Translations under genes and position numbers: made by a program
From: UBA11740 sp035635855
Lineage (GTDB): Bacteria; Acidobacteriota; Blastocatellia; Pyrinomonadales; Pyrinomonadaceae
Direction of reading: 5' to 3'
Length of the DNA: 64,000 bases
Assembly (NCBI GenBank): GCA_035635855.1
Contig: DASQAF010000010.1
Span: 12,781-76,780, forward strand
The notes under the pieces: model-generated
The model's input: the letters and a program-made list of their open reading frames with translations, nothing else
Told to the model about the DNA's origin: nothing
The model's database searches: none
Shown: one piece after another, positions 34,438 through 43,306 of the stretch
How positions within the stretch are numbered: position 1 is the first letter of the stretch
How the letters are laid out: every line of letters begins with the position of its first letter

Positions 34438-35982
34438 ATGAAAGCGAACCCGACCAGGATTTGTGTTCCGGTTTGCGTTCGTCACTCGAACGAAATTCCG
34501 GCCGCGATGAAGCGTGCCGCCCAAGCGGCGGACATGATCGAGTTACGTCTGGATTACCTCGAGGAAAACGAACTCGATTCGATTGCGCGACTGTCGCCGG
34601 AACATCTGAATCAATTCGGCGTCCCCGTAATTCTGACTCTGCGCTCAGAGGATCAGGGTGGCCGCGCTTCGGCGGGGTGCCAGGCTCGCCAGCGCTTTTG
34701 GGCTTCATTGGAGAAGATTCCCGAGAATTGTCTTATCGATCTGGAACTTGATCTGGCGCAACAACTGGCAATGGAAAAGCCAGACAGCGGGATGTCCATC
34801 GATTGGAGCGCTGTCATCTGCTCGCATCATGACTTCGCCGGCGTGCCTGCGAATCTGGAAATGATTTACGAGCGGATGGCGGCGACGCCTGCGCGCATTC
34901 TAAAGATCGCAGTGCAAGCCGATGATGCCACCGACTGCCTGCCGATTTTTCGTTTGCTTGATCGGGCACAGAACGAAGGCCGCGAGCTGATTGCGATTGC
35001 GATGGGTCAGGCTGGGATCGCCACCAGGATTCTTGGCCCATCGCGCGGATCGTACCTCACCTACGGTTCGTTGGATGATGAAAGCGCGACGGCCCCGGGA
35101 CAACTAACTGCGCGAGAACTGCGCGAGGTCTATCGAATCGATCTGATTGATCGGCAAACCGAGGTTTTTGGAATCATCGGCAAGCCTGTCGGACACTCGT
35201 TATCTCCGCGAATTCACAACGCCGCTTTCGGAGCGAGTAGGGTCAACGCTGTCTACATTCCCTTTGAGGTCAGCGACGTCAATCAGTTCATGCGCCGTAT
35301 GGCGCATCCTCGAACGCGGGAACTCGACTGGAACCTGTGCGGTTTGAGCGTAACGGCCCCCCACAAGGCATCTGTGATGACTTGGCTGGACTGGATCGAT
35401 CCGGCAGCGAAAGAAATCGGGGCCGTCAATACGATCGTCGTGAGGGGAAACGAGTTGCATGGCTACAACGCTGATGCGCCCGGATTCATCTCGCCATTGC
35501 GAAAAAGTTTCGGCTCGCTAAAGGATGCGCGTTGCGCGATTATCGGAGCGGGCGGCGGCGCGCGGGCGGCTCTCTGGGCGCTGCGAAATGAAGCAGCTCA
35601 GGTCGAGTTATTTGTCCGTGATCTTGTCCGAGCAAAACCTGCCGCCGAACGATTCGGCGTCGATTATCGGGTGCTTGCCAATGCCAGTTTTGAGGGCTTC
35701 GACATCGTGATAAATGCGACGCCGCTGGGCACGCGCGGTCTACAACAAGACGAAACGCCCGCCGTGGCTGAACAGCTTCGGAACGTGCGGTTGACTTACG
35801 ATCTCGTTTACAATCCATTGGAAACACGTTTTCTGCGTGAAGCGCGCGCGGCAGGATGCGAAACGCTGAGTGGAATCGAAATGCTTTTGGCGCAGGCGGC
35901 TGAGCAGTTCAAGCTCTGGACGGGCCGCGAGCCTGAAGTTGAGTTGGTGCGGGCGGCGGCGATCCAAGCGTCCATGAAATAG
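34438..35982 (+). CDS. aroDE: Fused 3-dehydroquinate dehydratase (type I) and shikimate dehydrogenase
   Basis: A 514-residue two-domain enzyme for two consecutive steps of the shikimate pathway. The N-terminal half is a type I dehydroquinase: MIELRLDYLE, VILTLRSEDQGG, the histidine in VICSHHDF, and the Schiff-base lysine in ARILKIAVQA. The C-terminal half is AroE: GKPVGHSLSPRIHNAAF, the catalytic lysine in VTAPHKAS, GAVNTIVV, NADAPGF, and the NADP region IIGAGGGARAALWALR. This fusion is typical of plants and of some bacteria. The ATG at 34438 starts the domain; a TTG at 34408 is possible. Confidence 0.95.
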   Translation: MKANPTRICVPVCVRHSNEIPAAMKRAAQAADMIELRLDYLEENELDSIARLSPEHLNQFGVPVILTLRSEDQGGRASAGCQARQRFWASLEKIPENCLIDLELDLAQQLAMEKPDSGMSIDWSAVICSHHDFAGVPANLEMIYERMAATPARILKIAVQADDATDCLPIFRLLDRAQNEGRELIAIAMGQAGIATRILGPSRGSYLTYGSLDDESATAPGQLTARELREVYRIDLIDRQTEVFGIIGKPVGHSLSPRIHNAAFGASRVNAVYIPFEVSDVNQFMRRMAHPRTRELDWNLCGLSVTAPHKASVMTWLDWIDPAAKEIGAVNTIVVRGNELHGYNADAPGFISPLRKSFGSLKDARCAIIGAGGGARAALWALRNEAAQVELFVRDLVRAKPAAERFGVDYRVLANASFEGFDIVINATPLGTRGLQQDETPAVAEQLRNVRLTYDLVYNPLETRFLREARAAGCETLSGIEMLLAQAAEQFKLWTGREPEVELVRAAAIQASMK

Positions 35983-36016
35983 CGAAAGCTTTAGTTCGCC
36001 CCTTTAAGAAGTCAGG

Positions 36017-37066
36017 GTGATCTCAGACTTGAAATCTCAAAACCCCAAGCACAATCGTTACAATCGACAGATTCTTTTCGCTGGCATCGGCCGCGAAGGT
36101 CAGCACCGTCTTCTGAGATCACGGGTTGCGATTATCGGTTGCGGCGCCCTGGGTTCGGCTCAGGCAGAAGCGCTGGCGCGGGCCGGCGTAGGAAAACTGC
36201 GGCTCGTCGATCGAGATTTTGTGGAGTTTTCAAACTTGCAGAGACAGACGATGTTCACTGAGAGCGATGCCCTCGAGCGCCTGCCTAAAGTGATCGCCGC
36301 CGCCAACCATCTCCGGGAAATAAACTCTGACGTCGAAGTCGAATCACAGATTGCCGACGTGAACTATTCAAACATCGAGCGATTGATCGCAGGCTGCGAC
36401 GTCGTGCTGGACGGCACCGATAATTTTGCGACGCGATATCTAATAAATGATGCCTGCGTCAAGCATGATGTCGATTGGATTTATGGCGCCGCGGTCGGCT
36501 CGTATGGCGTGACTATGACCATTCGACCCAACCTAACGCCGTGTCTCCGCTGCGTTTTTCCCGAAGCACCTGCGGCGGCCAGCGCGCCAACCTGCGACAC
36601 CGCCGGCGTTATCATGCCGATCATCAACGTCGTGGCGGCAACTCAGGTTGCTGAGGCCCTGAAGCTTTTGACCGGCCAAACTGAGAGTTTGCATCGGTCG
36701 CTGATGCAGTTCGATGTTTGGCGAAATGAATGGCGGCGGATTGCTCTGAAAGAACGAGCGCCGGAATGTTCGACTTGTGTGCTTCGTCGCTTCGGCTGTC
36801 TGGACGCCGACGATCGTGAGTTCGCGGCGATTCTGTGCGGCCGTCAGGCCGTGCAAATCTCTCCGGCGCAACCGGTGCAAATCGATCTGGCGGCGCTCAA
36901 GCAAAGACTACAACCCGCCGGCGAGGTCAACTCGAATGAATACTTGCTTCGTTTTCGCACCGGCGATTACGAGCTGACGGTTTTTCAGGACGCGCGTTCG
37001 ATTATTCGCGGCACTGACGATATCGCCACTGCGCGCTCGCTCTATGCAAAATATATCGGTAACTAA
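36017..37066 (+). CDS. ThiF/MoeB/HesA-family E1-like adenylyltransferase
   Basis: A 349-residue enzyme that adenylates the C-terminus of a ubiquitin-like sulfur carrier, as MoeB does for MoaD and ThiF for ThiS. It has RYNRQILFAGIGREGQHRLL, the nucleotide site VAIIGCGALGSAQAEALARAGVG, DRDFVEFSNLQRQ, GTDNFATRYLINDAC, and zinc cysteines in CLRC and CSTC. The last 100 residues replace the rhodanese domain often seen in this family with an unassigned segment. Start GTG at 36017. The carrier protein is not adjacent, so the pathway (thiamine, molybdopterin or other) is open. Confidence 0.88.
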   Translation: MISDLKSQNPKHNRYNRQILFAGIGREGQHRLLRSRVAIIGCGALGSAQAEALARAGVGKLRLVDRDFVEFSNLQRQTMFTESDALERLPKVIAAANHLREINSDVEVESQIADVNYSNIERLIAGCDVVLDGTDNFATRYLINDACVKHDVDWIYGAAVGSYGVTMTIRPNLTPCLRCVFPEAPAAASAPTCDTAGVIMPIINVVAATQVAEALKLLTGQTESLHRSLMQFDVWRNEWRRIALKERAPECSTCVLRRFGCLDADDREFAAILCGRQAVQISPAQPVQIDLAALKQRLQPAGEVNSNEYLLRFRTGDYELTVFQDARSIIRGTDDIATARSLYAKYIGN

Positions 37067-37090
37067 GTCTGAGGTTTCATAAGGTCACTC

Positions 37091-39301
37091 ATGCATAAAC
37101 ACAAAACTGTTTTCCGCTCGATGGCTGTCCTGTTTCTGTTTTGCTTTGGCTTGGTGTCGAACGCCTTTGCGGGTGAACCGGTAGTTTGGGAGATGAGTTC
37201 ACGCAACGACTTGCTTAAAGGCGAGGCCCGCGGAGTGTCGGTGACCGACAGTGGGGTGTTGACGCTGGCCCCGGGCTTTAGCCAAATTTTCGACACTGAG
37301 CAGGCTTATGTCTGGTCCACAGCGATCGATTCCGGCGGCAACGTCTACCTCGGCACCGGTCATGACGGAAAGATCTTTCGCGTAACTCCCGACGGTAAGG
37401 GCAGTCTGCTTTACAAAGCGCCAGAGCTTGATGTGACGGCACTGGTGGTCGCCGGTGATGGCGCCATCTACGCCGCTACCTCCCCGGATGGGAAAGTCTA
37501 TCGCGTGACTGCAGACGGCAAGGCCACGGTGTATTTCGATCCCGCGGACAAGTACATCTGGTCACTGGCGATCTTGAACGATGGATCGCTGGCGGTCGGG
37601 ACGGGAGATAACGGTAAGCTTTATCGAGTGCGGGCGGCGGGTGCGAAGCCTGAAACTGCCTTGCTGATCAATACGAATCAGACCCATGTGATTTCGCTTG
37701 TCGTCAGCAAACAGGGCGACCTGATTGCCGGCACCGATCCGGGAGGGCTTATCCTTCGGATTTCGCCTGAGGGAAAGGCTTTTGGTTTGTACGATGCGCC
37801 GCTGCGCGAAATCCATGCATTGGCGTCGGCGCCGGACGGGTCGATCTATGCCCTGGCTTTGAGCGAAGCCGCGTCAACCACGCGGGCCAGCCAGACGGCG
37901 GGTCAAACAACTGACGCCTCCACGGTGACTACCACAGTGACTACAATTGCCGGAGCTACGGACGAAACCACGGCAGCAGCACAGGGACAAACAACTCCGT
38001 CCCGCAGCCGCAACGACCTTACGGGTGTGCGCAGTGCGGTCTTCCGTATCCTGCCGGATGGTGGCACCGACATTGTGTGGAGCTCAACATCTGTGACGGG
38101 CTTCGCTATCAATGCAACGCCAGGCGGCGTTCTAATCGGCACCTCGGACAAGGGCCGCATTTATTCTGTTACCGCCGATGGCCGGGACACCCTCCTGTTA
38201 CAGTTTACGGAAGGACAGATTTCTTCAATGGTGACGAGTGGCGCCGTAGTCTTTGCCGCCTCGAGTAACCAGGGAAAACTTTTCCGCTTCGGAGGATCGG
38301 CGGTTAAGGAAGGCAGTTATGAATCGCCGGTACGAGATGCGAAGCTGGTGGCCTCCTGGGGAAGAATCTGGTGGCGGGGAACCGGGCCGATCGAGCTTCA
38401 AACGCGTAGCGGAAACAGCGAGAGGCCGGATTCAACCTGGAGCGATTGGAGCGGCGCCTACCGCGAAGCCGGCGGATCGCAGGTCACCAGCCCTAAAGCG
38501 CGATTCATTCAGTGGCGTGCGGTCCTGCGAACGGCCAGTGGGGCGCGCGCAGCGGAGCCCAGACTTGAAGACGTAAGCCTCGCCTACCTGCCACGAAACG
38601 TCGCGCCCGAAGTGTTGAGCATTACGGTTCTGCCCCCGGGCGTCGCCCTGCAGCAGCAGATTCAGATTCAGCTCGATCCAAATATCGAGGCGGCAGGCCT
38701 GGACGCTTCCGTGTTTGGGGCGGTGCCGCAAGCTCCGCCGCGTCGCCTCTATCAAAGGGGCGCACGGTCTTTACAATGGCAAGGCGAGGATCGCAACGGC
38801 GACACGCTGGAGTATGCGGTTTATTATCGCTCGCTGAACGAAACCAGTTTCCGCTTGCTCAAAGAGCACTTTCGCGAAAACTTTTTCACGGTTGACGGTG
38901 CCAGTCTGGCTGACGGTCGCTACATTTTTAAAGTCGTTGCGTCAGATGCCCTCGACAATCCGCAGGGCTATGCGCTTTCCGGTGAGCGCGTCAGCGAGCC
39001 GGTCGACATCGACAACACGCCTCCGGCGGTGCGACTGGTGGTCGCGCCCCAAATCGTCGGAGACCGGGCGCGCGCGGTGTTCGAGGTCGAGGATTCCACC
39101 GGCCGCATCAAGCGCGCGGATGTGAGTGTGGATGGCGGCCCCTGGCACGAAGTCTTTCCCGACGACGGCATTGCCGATAGTCGCCTGGAGCGATATTCTG
39201 TGAATCTTGCCGTGACCGGCGACGGTGAACACACCATTTCGATGCGTGCGTTTGACAACAGTAGCAACGTGGGCAATATCAGTGTCACCGTGCGAAAGTA
39301 G
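37091..39301 (+). CDS. Exported beta-propeller protein
   Basis: A 736-residue protein of unknown function with a signal peptide (about 1-27, ending NAFAG). Repeated propeller blades follow: VWSTAIDSGGNVYLGTGHDGKIFRVTPDGKG, AIYAATSPDGKVYRVTADGK and SLAVGTGDNGKLYRVR appear as GTGxxGKIYRV-type units (motifs given in parts: YLGTGHDGKIFRV, YAATSPDGKVYRV, AVGTGDNGKLYRV). A Thr-rich linker at about 255-300 interrupts the propeller. The C-terminal 250 residues look like fibronectin/Ig-type beta domains (DNTPPAVRLVV, DNSSNVGNISV). It is probably a cell-surface or secreted sensor. AAGGTCACTC precedes the start. Confidence 0.8.
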   Translation: MHKHKTVFRSMAVLFLFCFGLVSNAFAGEPVVWEMSSRNDLLKGEARGVSVTDSGVLTLAPGFSQIFDTEQAYVWSTAIDSGGNVYLGTGHDGKIFRVTPDGKGSLLYKAPELDVTALVVAGDGAIYAATSPDGKVYRVTADGKATVYFDPADKYIWSLAILNDGSLAVGTGDNGKLYRVRAAGAKPETALLINTNQTHVISLVVSKQGDLIAGTDPGGLILRISPEGKAFGLYDAPLREIHALASAPDGSIYALALSEAASTTRASQTAGQTTDASTVTTTVTTIAGATDETTAAAQGQTTPSRSRNDLTGVRSAVFRILPDGGTDIVWSSTSVTGFAINATPGGVLIGTSDKGRIYSVTADGRDTLLLQFTEGQISSMVTSGAVVFAASSNQGKLFRFGGSAVKEGSYESPVRDAKLVASWGRIWWRGTGPIELQTRSGNSERPDSTWSDWSGAYREAGGSQVTSPKARFIQWRAVLRTASGARAAEPRLEDVSLAYLPRNVAPEVLSITVLPPGVALQQQIQIQLDPNIEAAGLDASVFGAVPQAPPRRLYQRGARSLQWQGEDRNGDTLEYAVYYRSLNETSFRLLKEHFRENFFTVDGASLADGRYIFKVVASDALDNPQGYALSGERVSEPVDIDNTPPAVRLVVAPQIVGDRARAVFEVEDSTGRIKRADVSVDGGPWHEVFPDDGIADSRLERYSVNLAVTGDGEHTISMRAFDNSSNVGNISVTVRK

Positions 39302-39569
39302 CGCCAAATTAGAGACCAAATGCACGATACGGTGCGAAAAAGCATCGAAATGGGTACCGGTCACTTTGCTTCGGACCGACAAACCACTGGATTGGCAAGA
39401 GAAGTTTGGCCTCAGATAGGCGAAACTTCGGTAATTCCCAAACTCGAGCCAAATTAGCGACTTATGTGGGGTCAATGGCATCGATCTTGCTGAAACGCAT
39501 GGCAGCGCAACTCTCCGCCTCTCCCTGATGCGTGAACTTGAGTTAGACGCGAGGAGGCGGCAAGCAGTT

Positions 39570-39746
39570 ATGAGAGAGCTAAAACGAATTTTGCTGGTGG
39601 TGTTAATCGGGGCAATGATCGCGGTGGGCGGATTAGCGCAGGGCAATAATAACCGGCCACCCAAAGAGAAGCCAAAGGTCGTCGATAAGGGCAAGGACAA
39701 TCCACCGCCAAGCAATAGCAACAGCAATAAGAAGGGGAAGCCCTAA
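39570..39746 (+). CDS. Small exported Lys/Pro/Asn-rich protein
   Basis: A 58-residue protein with one hydrophobic N-terminal segment (LLVVLIGAMIAVGGLAQ) that looks like a signal peptide, then a charged low-complexity tail (NNRPPKEKPKVVDKGKDNPP). GAGGAGG lies 12 bases upstream. A strong hairpin begins exactly at the stop codon. I do not recognise the family, but the layout supports a real gene. Confidence 0.6.
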   Translation: MRELKRILLVVLIGAMIAVGGLAQGNNNRPPKEKPKVVDKGKDNPPPSNSNSNKKGKP

Positions 39747-39780
39747 CAATTCTGACTGGCGAGGTAGCGGTCAGAATTGT
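39746..39780 (+). terminator. Hairpin at the stop of the small exported protein
   Basis: ACAATTCTGAC pairs perfectly with GTCAGAATTGT over a 13-base loop. There is no T-run after it. Confidence 0.6.
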
Positions 39781-39792
39781 AGGGCGCAATCG

Positions 39793-39826
39793 TGAGACCC
39801 GTGCATTGCATGGGTCTCGTCGTTTT
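39793..39826 (+). terminator. Rho-independent terminator
   Basis: GAGACCCGTGC pairs with GCATGGGTCTC, followed by GTCGTTTT. It sits directly behind the previous hairpin and directly before the next gene, which therefore cannot start at the GTG inside it. Confidence 0.75.
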
Positions 39827-39833
39827 AGGAATT

Positions 39834-40445
39834 ATGTATTCAAGAAGATTCGCAAACGTCGCAAAGGCTTTTTCGCTGGCCGTAGCTTTGATCACTCTCT
39901 CAGTGCAGGCCGCGGGTCAGTCCTATCGCTCAACAAACCCGGCTTTGGTTTCGCGCGCTGAGCAGGTGACCGGGGACAGGTTTACCGTGGTTACGGCCAC
40001 GCCGATGGGCGTTACCGTGTTCGCGCGGATGACGCCCCACCTTGATCTCCTTAATGCCATTGATCGCGGGTTTGCCGAGCTCTTTGCCGTCGCGCAGCGC
40101 CACGGCTATCGCAACCGTTTGAGATTTGACGACTACACGGTTTTCATCGGGCGCGCCGACCGCACCAGAGATAGTAGCGGACAATACTCGCCGGACATCG
40201 CCGTGCCCGCGCAACAATACGCCGGCAGCGATTATGACCAGGGCGGTTTCATCTATGCAGCAGGCATGGTGCTCGCCTTCAATCCCTGTGCTTTCGTAAT
40301 CGCTGAACACGATCGGGATCTGGGGCGGGTTTCAAATGTGGTTCGCTATGAAGGCGAGCACCTCATTCTTTACTACAATGACCGGGCGCTTTACGAAAGG
40401 ACTGCCGACCACAGTCGCGGTGGTGGCCATCCTATTTTGCAATAG
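39834..40445 (+). CDS. Exported protein of unknown function
   Basis: A 203-residue protein with a signal peptide (MYSRRFANVAKAFSLAVALITLSVQAAG, given as a whole it ends at AAGQ). No motif is familiar. It has one cysteine and mixed alpha/beta character, with the C-terminal stretch VRYEGEHLILYYNDRALYERT. I chose the ATG at 39834 with AGGA seven bases upstream because the earlier GTG at 39792 lies in the terminator hairpin. The related region in similar genomes is unknown to me. Confidence 0.7.
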   Translation: MYSRRFANVAKAFSLAVALITLSVQAAGQSYRSTNPALVSRAEQVTGDRFTVVTATPMGVTVFARMTPHLDLLNAIDRGFAELFAVAQRHGYRNRLRFDDYTVFIGRADRTRDSSGQYSPDIAVPAQQYAGSDYDQGGFIYAAGMVLAFNPCAFVIAEHDRDLGRVSNVVRYEGEHLILYYNDRALYERTADHSRGGGHPILQ

Positions 40446-40703
40446 GATTCAATATCGCGTGAGTTCTGCTAATCAGTTTGCCTCCAAACTGCAACGGGAT
40501 TAGGTGATCTTCTTCACGATCACTACTGCTACCGTTAATTTCATACTCATTCATTGCAGTGCTACGAGCGTGGGCAACGTGTCGGCGATAAGACGCGTCG
40601 CACTCTTGCCGACGGTTTTGCGCTTCAGCTTGGAAATCCCGTCACGCCGTTCGGTCAAGTTTCCCCGACCTGCAACCAATTTACCAAAGAAAGGAAAGGA
40701 CTC
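40446..40703. other. Gene-free leader of the next small gene
   Basis: These 258 bases hold no convincing gene. The frame of the next gene is open back to 40554, but the good ribosome-binding site (AAAGGAAAGGA) lies directly before the ATG at 40704. Confidence 0.5.
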
Positions 40704-41003
40704 ATGGATATTCCGAAACAATATGACGACGCGGAGCGCCGCTTTCTTAAAAACCAGGCGCAGGACCTGAAGACCAACAATCAGCCATGCGAACTGCACA
40801 CGCGAACGCAGGGGTCGCTCTACAGGGGCCGCGTATTGGAGGCCGACGAAGGCGGAATCGTGTTCCAGCAGGAAGACGGCCGACGCATCTCCGTGCCCAT
40901 CTCGCTAGTGGAGAAGTTTGTTGGCATCCCCATTTCCTGGGGTCAGAAGACGGGCGACATTATGGCGCGAAGTGCCGCGGCGGGTGGCGGCGGCACTTAC
41001 TAA
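40704..41003 (+). CDS. Small protein with a possible Sm-like fold
   Basis: A 99-residue cytoplasmic protein: an N-terminal helix rich in charge (DDAERRFLKNQAQDL), then a beta-rich core with LYRGRVLEADEGGIVFQQEDGRRISVPISLVEKFVGI (in parts: LYRGRVLEADEGGIVF and RRISVPISLVEKFV). The pattern of a short barrel with a glycine-containing turn is like Sm/Hfq-type RNA binders, but I cannot confirm this without a structure search. Its terminator follows 28 bases later, so it is a single-gene transcript. Confidence 0.7.
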   Translation: MDIPKQYDDAERRFLKNQAQDLKTNNQPCELHTRTQGSLYRGRVLEADEGGIVFQQEDGRRISVPISLVEKFVGIPISWGQKTGDIMARSAAAGGGGTY

Positions 41004-41031
41004 GGGCCGCCTTGGATCGAAACCACATAGC

Positions 41032-41062
41032 GCGAGGCTCTTCCCCCGGCCTCGCTTTTTTT
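41032..41062 (+). terminator. Rho-independent terminator
   Basis: GCGAGGC, loop TCTTCCCCCG, GCCTCGC, then TTTTTTTC. Confidence 0.88.
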
Positions 41063-41083
41063 CTGGTCGCTGCCAGTATCAGC

Positions 41084-42958
41084 TTAGTTGATCCGAATCT
41101 TGATTGTCGCAGAGCCGGCCTTGCCCGCAGGAAAACGTTTCTGTCGCGCGATGCGCAACGCGGTGGCGTCCCCCGAGGCCTGCGTTACTCGCCCGTTTTC
41201 GTCATAGGTCACCTGCACTGTGACCTCTCTGGCTCCGGCCCTGGGCACAGATTGGTTCTTCGCAGAGCTCGAATTTTTTGCAGCCGGCTGTTTTTGCCAG
41301 GACTGGACTCCCACTAACAGTTTCTTCGCGACCGCAGAGCCGGGATTCTCACGAACCAAAGCCTCAAACTCACGCTCCGCTCCTGGAATCATTCCTTCAC
41401 GGGAGTAGAAAACTCCGAGAGCAAGATTTGAGCCCGTCTTCTTCAACTGAGTCAATTGCTGAAGATTTCTCGCGGATAAGACCTGGAACTTCATTTCGGG
41501 CGCAGACGAACCAGGCGAAGCGATTTCCTTGCCATCAACAACCGCCACAACAGTCCAGACGTAGATTTCTCCCCGTTTGAGCGGCTTTGGTAAGAGCCAC
41601 TCGGTACTTTCAGACGGTAATTCCTCGCTTCTGGTTATTTCCTGGCCGGCGGAATCTCTAATATAGACCCGATAGGAGCTAGCACCAGACACCCTTTCCC
41701 ATTTCAATGCCGGTCGATCTGAGACGATCACGGCTCTCGAAGGAAAGATAAGCTTGAAAGATTGTGCATTTTCGCTAACCCTAAGGGCGTTCACGGTACC
41801 GGCAAGGTCCTTGAGAATGGCCGGGCGCGCGATTCTCTCTGACAACAATGCCTTTGCGATGTCATCACGAGTTGGGCCGGGCACGTCATCAAGTCCCGAG
41901 AGATTACCGCCGTTATCGACCGTGACCATTCCAGCGCGATCATTCAGGGCGATGATCGCGGCAGAGCTATCGGGATTCTCGATTGGTGATTCGTTCGGCG
42001 TAGCGAGCGGAGACAAGTCATTGGCGGCTCGATTACCCGGTCCCAAGGCAGGACTAGCTTGCGCCTCCTTCGCCCGCAGGTTTTCCGCCCTTCGCTTGAA
42101 CCGAAGCGCGGCCCCAATCACCAAAGCGATTCCAATCACTATGATTGCTGCGGCGTAAATTGGCTTCCAAGCCAGTCCGCGCCACCAGGTCGCCCAAGAC
42201 GTTCCCGCGCGCGTTGGCTCTTGCTCAATCGGCGCGTAGGCGACTTCCAGTTCCGGTGCGATCCCTTTTTGAATCGCGGGCAAGCTTCGTCCATTTTCCG
42301 TCGCGATCTCTTTTTGCATAGCGGGAAAGCTTCGTACAACTTCGGGCGCGATAAGCCTCAAATAACGTCTGCGATCTTCGTCACTGATTTCAGTGATCTG
42401 GTACATTGGTTTCCAAGCCAGTCCGCGCCACCAGGTCGCCCCAGCAGTTCCCTCGCGCGTTGGCTCTTGCTCAATCGGCGCGTATGAGACTTCCATTTCC
42501 GGCGCGCTCTCTGTTTGGACAGCGGGCAAGCTTCGCACATCTTCCGGGAAGATAAAACTCAAATAACGTTTGCGATCTTCGTCACTGATTTCAGTGATCT
42601 GCACACCGATTTGATACTTACAGCCGAGTTCGGCCTGCTCGAGCCTTTCGTAGCGCCTGGGAATGACGCGCATCGAAATTGGGCCTGTTGGCAACTCAAG
42701 GCTCAACTTGACTTCGCGGTCCTCGTCGGCGAGATAGTGACCATCAAGGTGCACCTGCGGCAGGTTCAAAGCCAGGCCACCTGCACTGAGATCTCCGGTA
42801 TACCCTTTGAGAGCGCATTCGGGCCGCAAGCCCCTGACGTGGGAGTTCCGACAAAGTGAGACGGTGAACAGCAAACGAACTGGAACACGCGGCGGATGCC
42901 GGCGATCCTGAACGTAAGTCTGCATGCGGCTAAATACGGAACGGATTAACTCTGGCAT
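41084..42958 (-). CDS. PilZ-domain membrane protein with internal duplication
   Basis: A 624-residue protein. The N-terminal part is PilZ-like (RRHPPRVPVRLLFTV with RxxxR, then GYTGDLSAGGLAL with D/NxSxxG), which suggests cyclic di-GMP binding. Two tandem copies of a 67-82 residue block follow, each starting QITEISDEDR and ending ATWWRGLAWKP(M/I)Y. After these come one membrane helix (AAAIIVIGIALVIGAAL), and a C-terminal outside part with a fibronectin-like domain (RPALKWERVSGASSYRVYIRD) and a TonB-like end (VQVTYDENGRVTQASGDATALRIARQKRFP, in parts: VTVQVTYDENGRV and GSATIKIRI). I chose the ATG at 42958; an upstream ATG at 43018 would add 20 residues. Confidence 0.78.
   Translation of the reverse strand: MPELIRSVFSRMQTYVQDRRHPPRVPVRLLFTVSLCRNSHVRGLRPECALKGYTGDLSAGGLALNLPQVHLDGHYLADEDREVKLSLELPTGPISMRVIPRRYERLEQAELGCKYQIGVQITEISDEDRKRYLSFIFPEDVRSLPAVQTESAPEMEVSYAPIEQEPTREGTAGATWWRGLAWKPMYQITEISDEDRRRYLRLIAPEVVRSFPAMQKEIATENGRSLPAIQKGIAPELEVAYAPIEQEPTRAGTSWATWWRGLAWKPIYAAAIIVIGIALVIGAALRFKRRAENLRAKEAQASPALGPGNRAANDLSPLATPNESPIENPDSSAAIIALNDRAGMVTVDNGGNLSGLDDVPGPTRDDIAKALLSERIARPAILKDLAGTVNALRVSENAQSFKLIFPSRAVIVSDRPALKWERVSGASSYRVYIRDSAGQEITRSEELPSESTEWLLPKPLKRGEIYVWTVVAVVDGKEIASPGSSAPEMKFQVLSARNLQQLTQLKKTGSNLALGVFYSREGMIPGAEREFEALVRENPGSAVAKKLLVGVQSWQKQPAAKNSSSAKNQSVPRAGAREVTVQVTYDENGRVTQASGDATALRIARQKRFPAGKAGSATIKIRIN
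42155..42601 (-). repeat. Tandem duplication inside the PilZ gene
   Basis: Copy 1 is 42401-42601 and copy 2 is 42155-42400. Both encode a block from QITEISDEDR to GLAWKPxY and match closely at DNA level (for example CGCGCCACCAGGTCGCC at 42178 and 42427). Copy 2 is longer because a shorter unit (RSFPAMQKEIAT, RSLPAIQKGIAP) is itself repeated. Confidence 0.92.
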
Positions 42959-43306
42959 GGCCAATCTCTTTCGAACAGTAGAATCAGGCGGACCTGAATC
43001 GATTAAGAGGAATGGCAAGAAGAAACGGACCCAGCGGTTGCCGGTATTCTAGCGGAGAGTCGCCCACCGGTGCAAATACTAAATCCAAGGGGTCATTCTT
43101 GCTAGGGGAAACAGCCAAGCCCCAGAGCTCGGCCGTGCCACCGAAAACTGGAATCCTCAGACGCTCGGCTTTCGCACGCCGAACGAGATCTTTTTCAGAC
43201 GACGTTCTGTTGCAATTCAAACTTAAATTCACGAAGTGTAGAAGAACGTGATGGCAGACAAAATAATTTCGGAAAGTCTATGAACTCGACGGGTTCCAGC
43301 ATGCTA
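42959..43306. other. Gene-free stretch between the PilZ and kinase-propeller genes
   Basis: About 350 bases in which I see no gene, strong hairpin or repeat. It should contain the PilZ gene promoter on the minus strand. Confidence 0.45.

Noticed and set aside
38942..39727. A 261-codon minus-strand frame opposite the propeller gene end and the small exported protein
   Set aside because: It is a shadow of genes with clear signal peptides and domains; low-complexity translation.
39792..39833. An earlier GTG start of the exported protein at 39834
   Set aside because: It lies in the stem of a terminator hairpin and has no ribosome-binding site.
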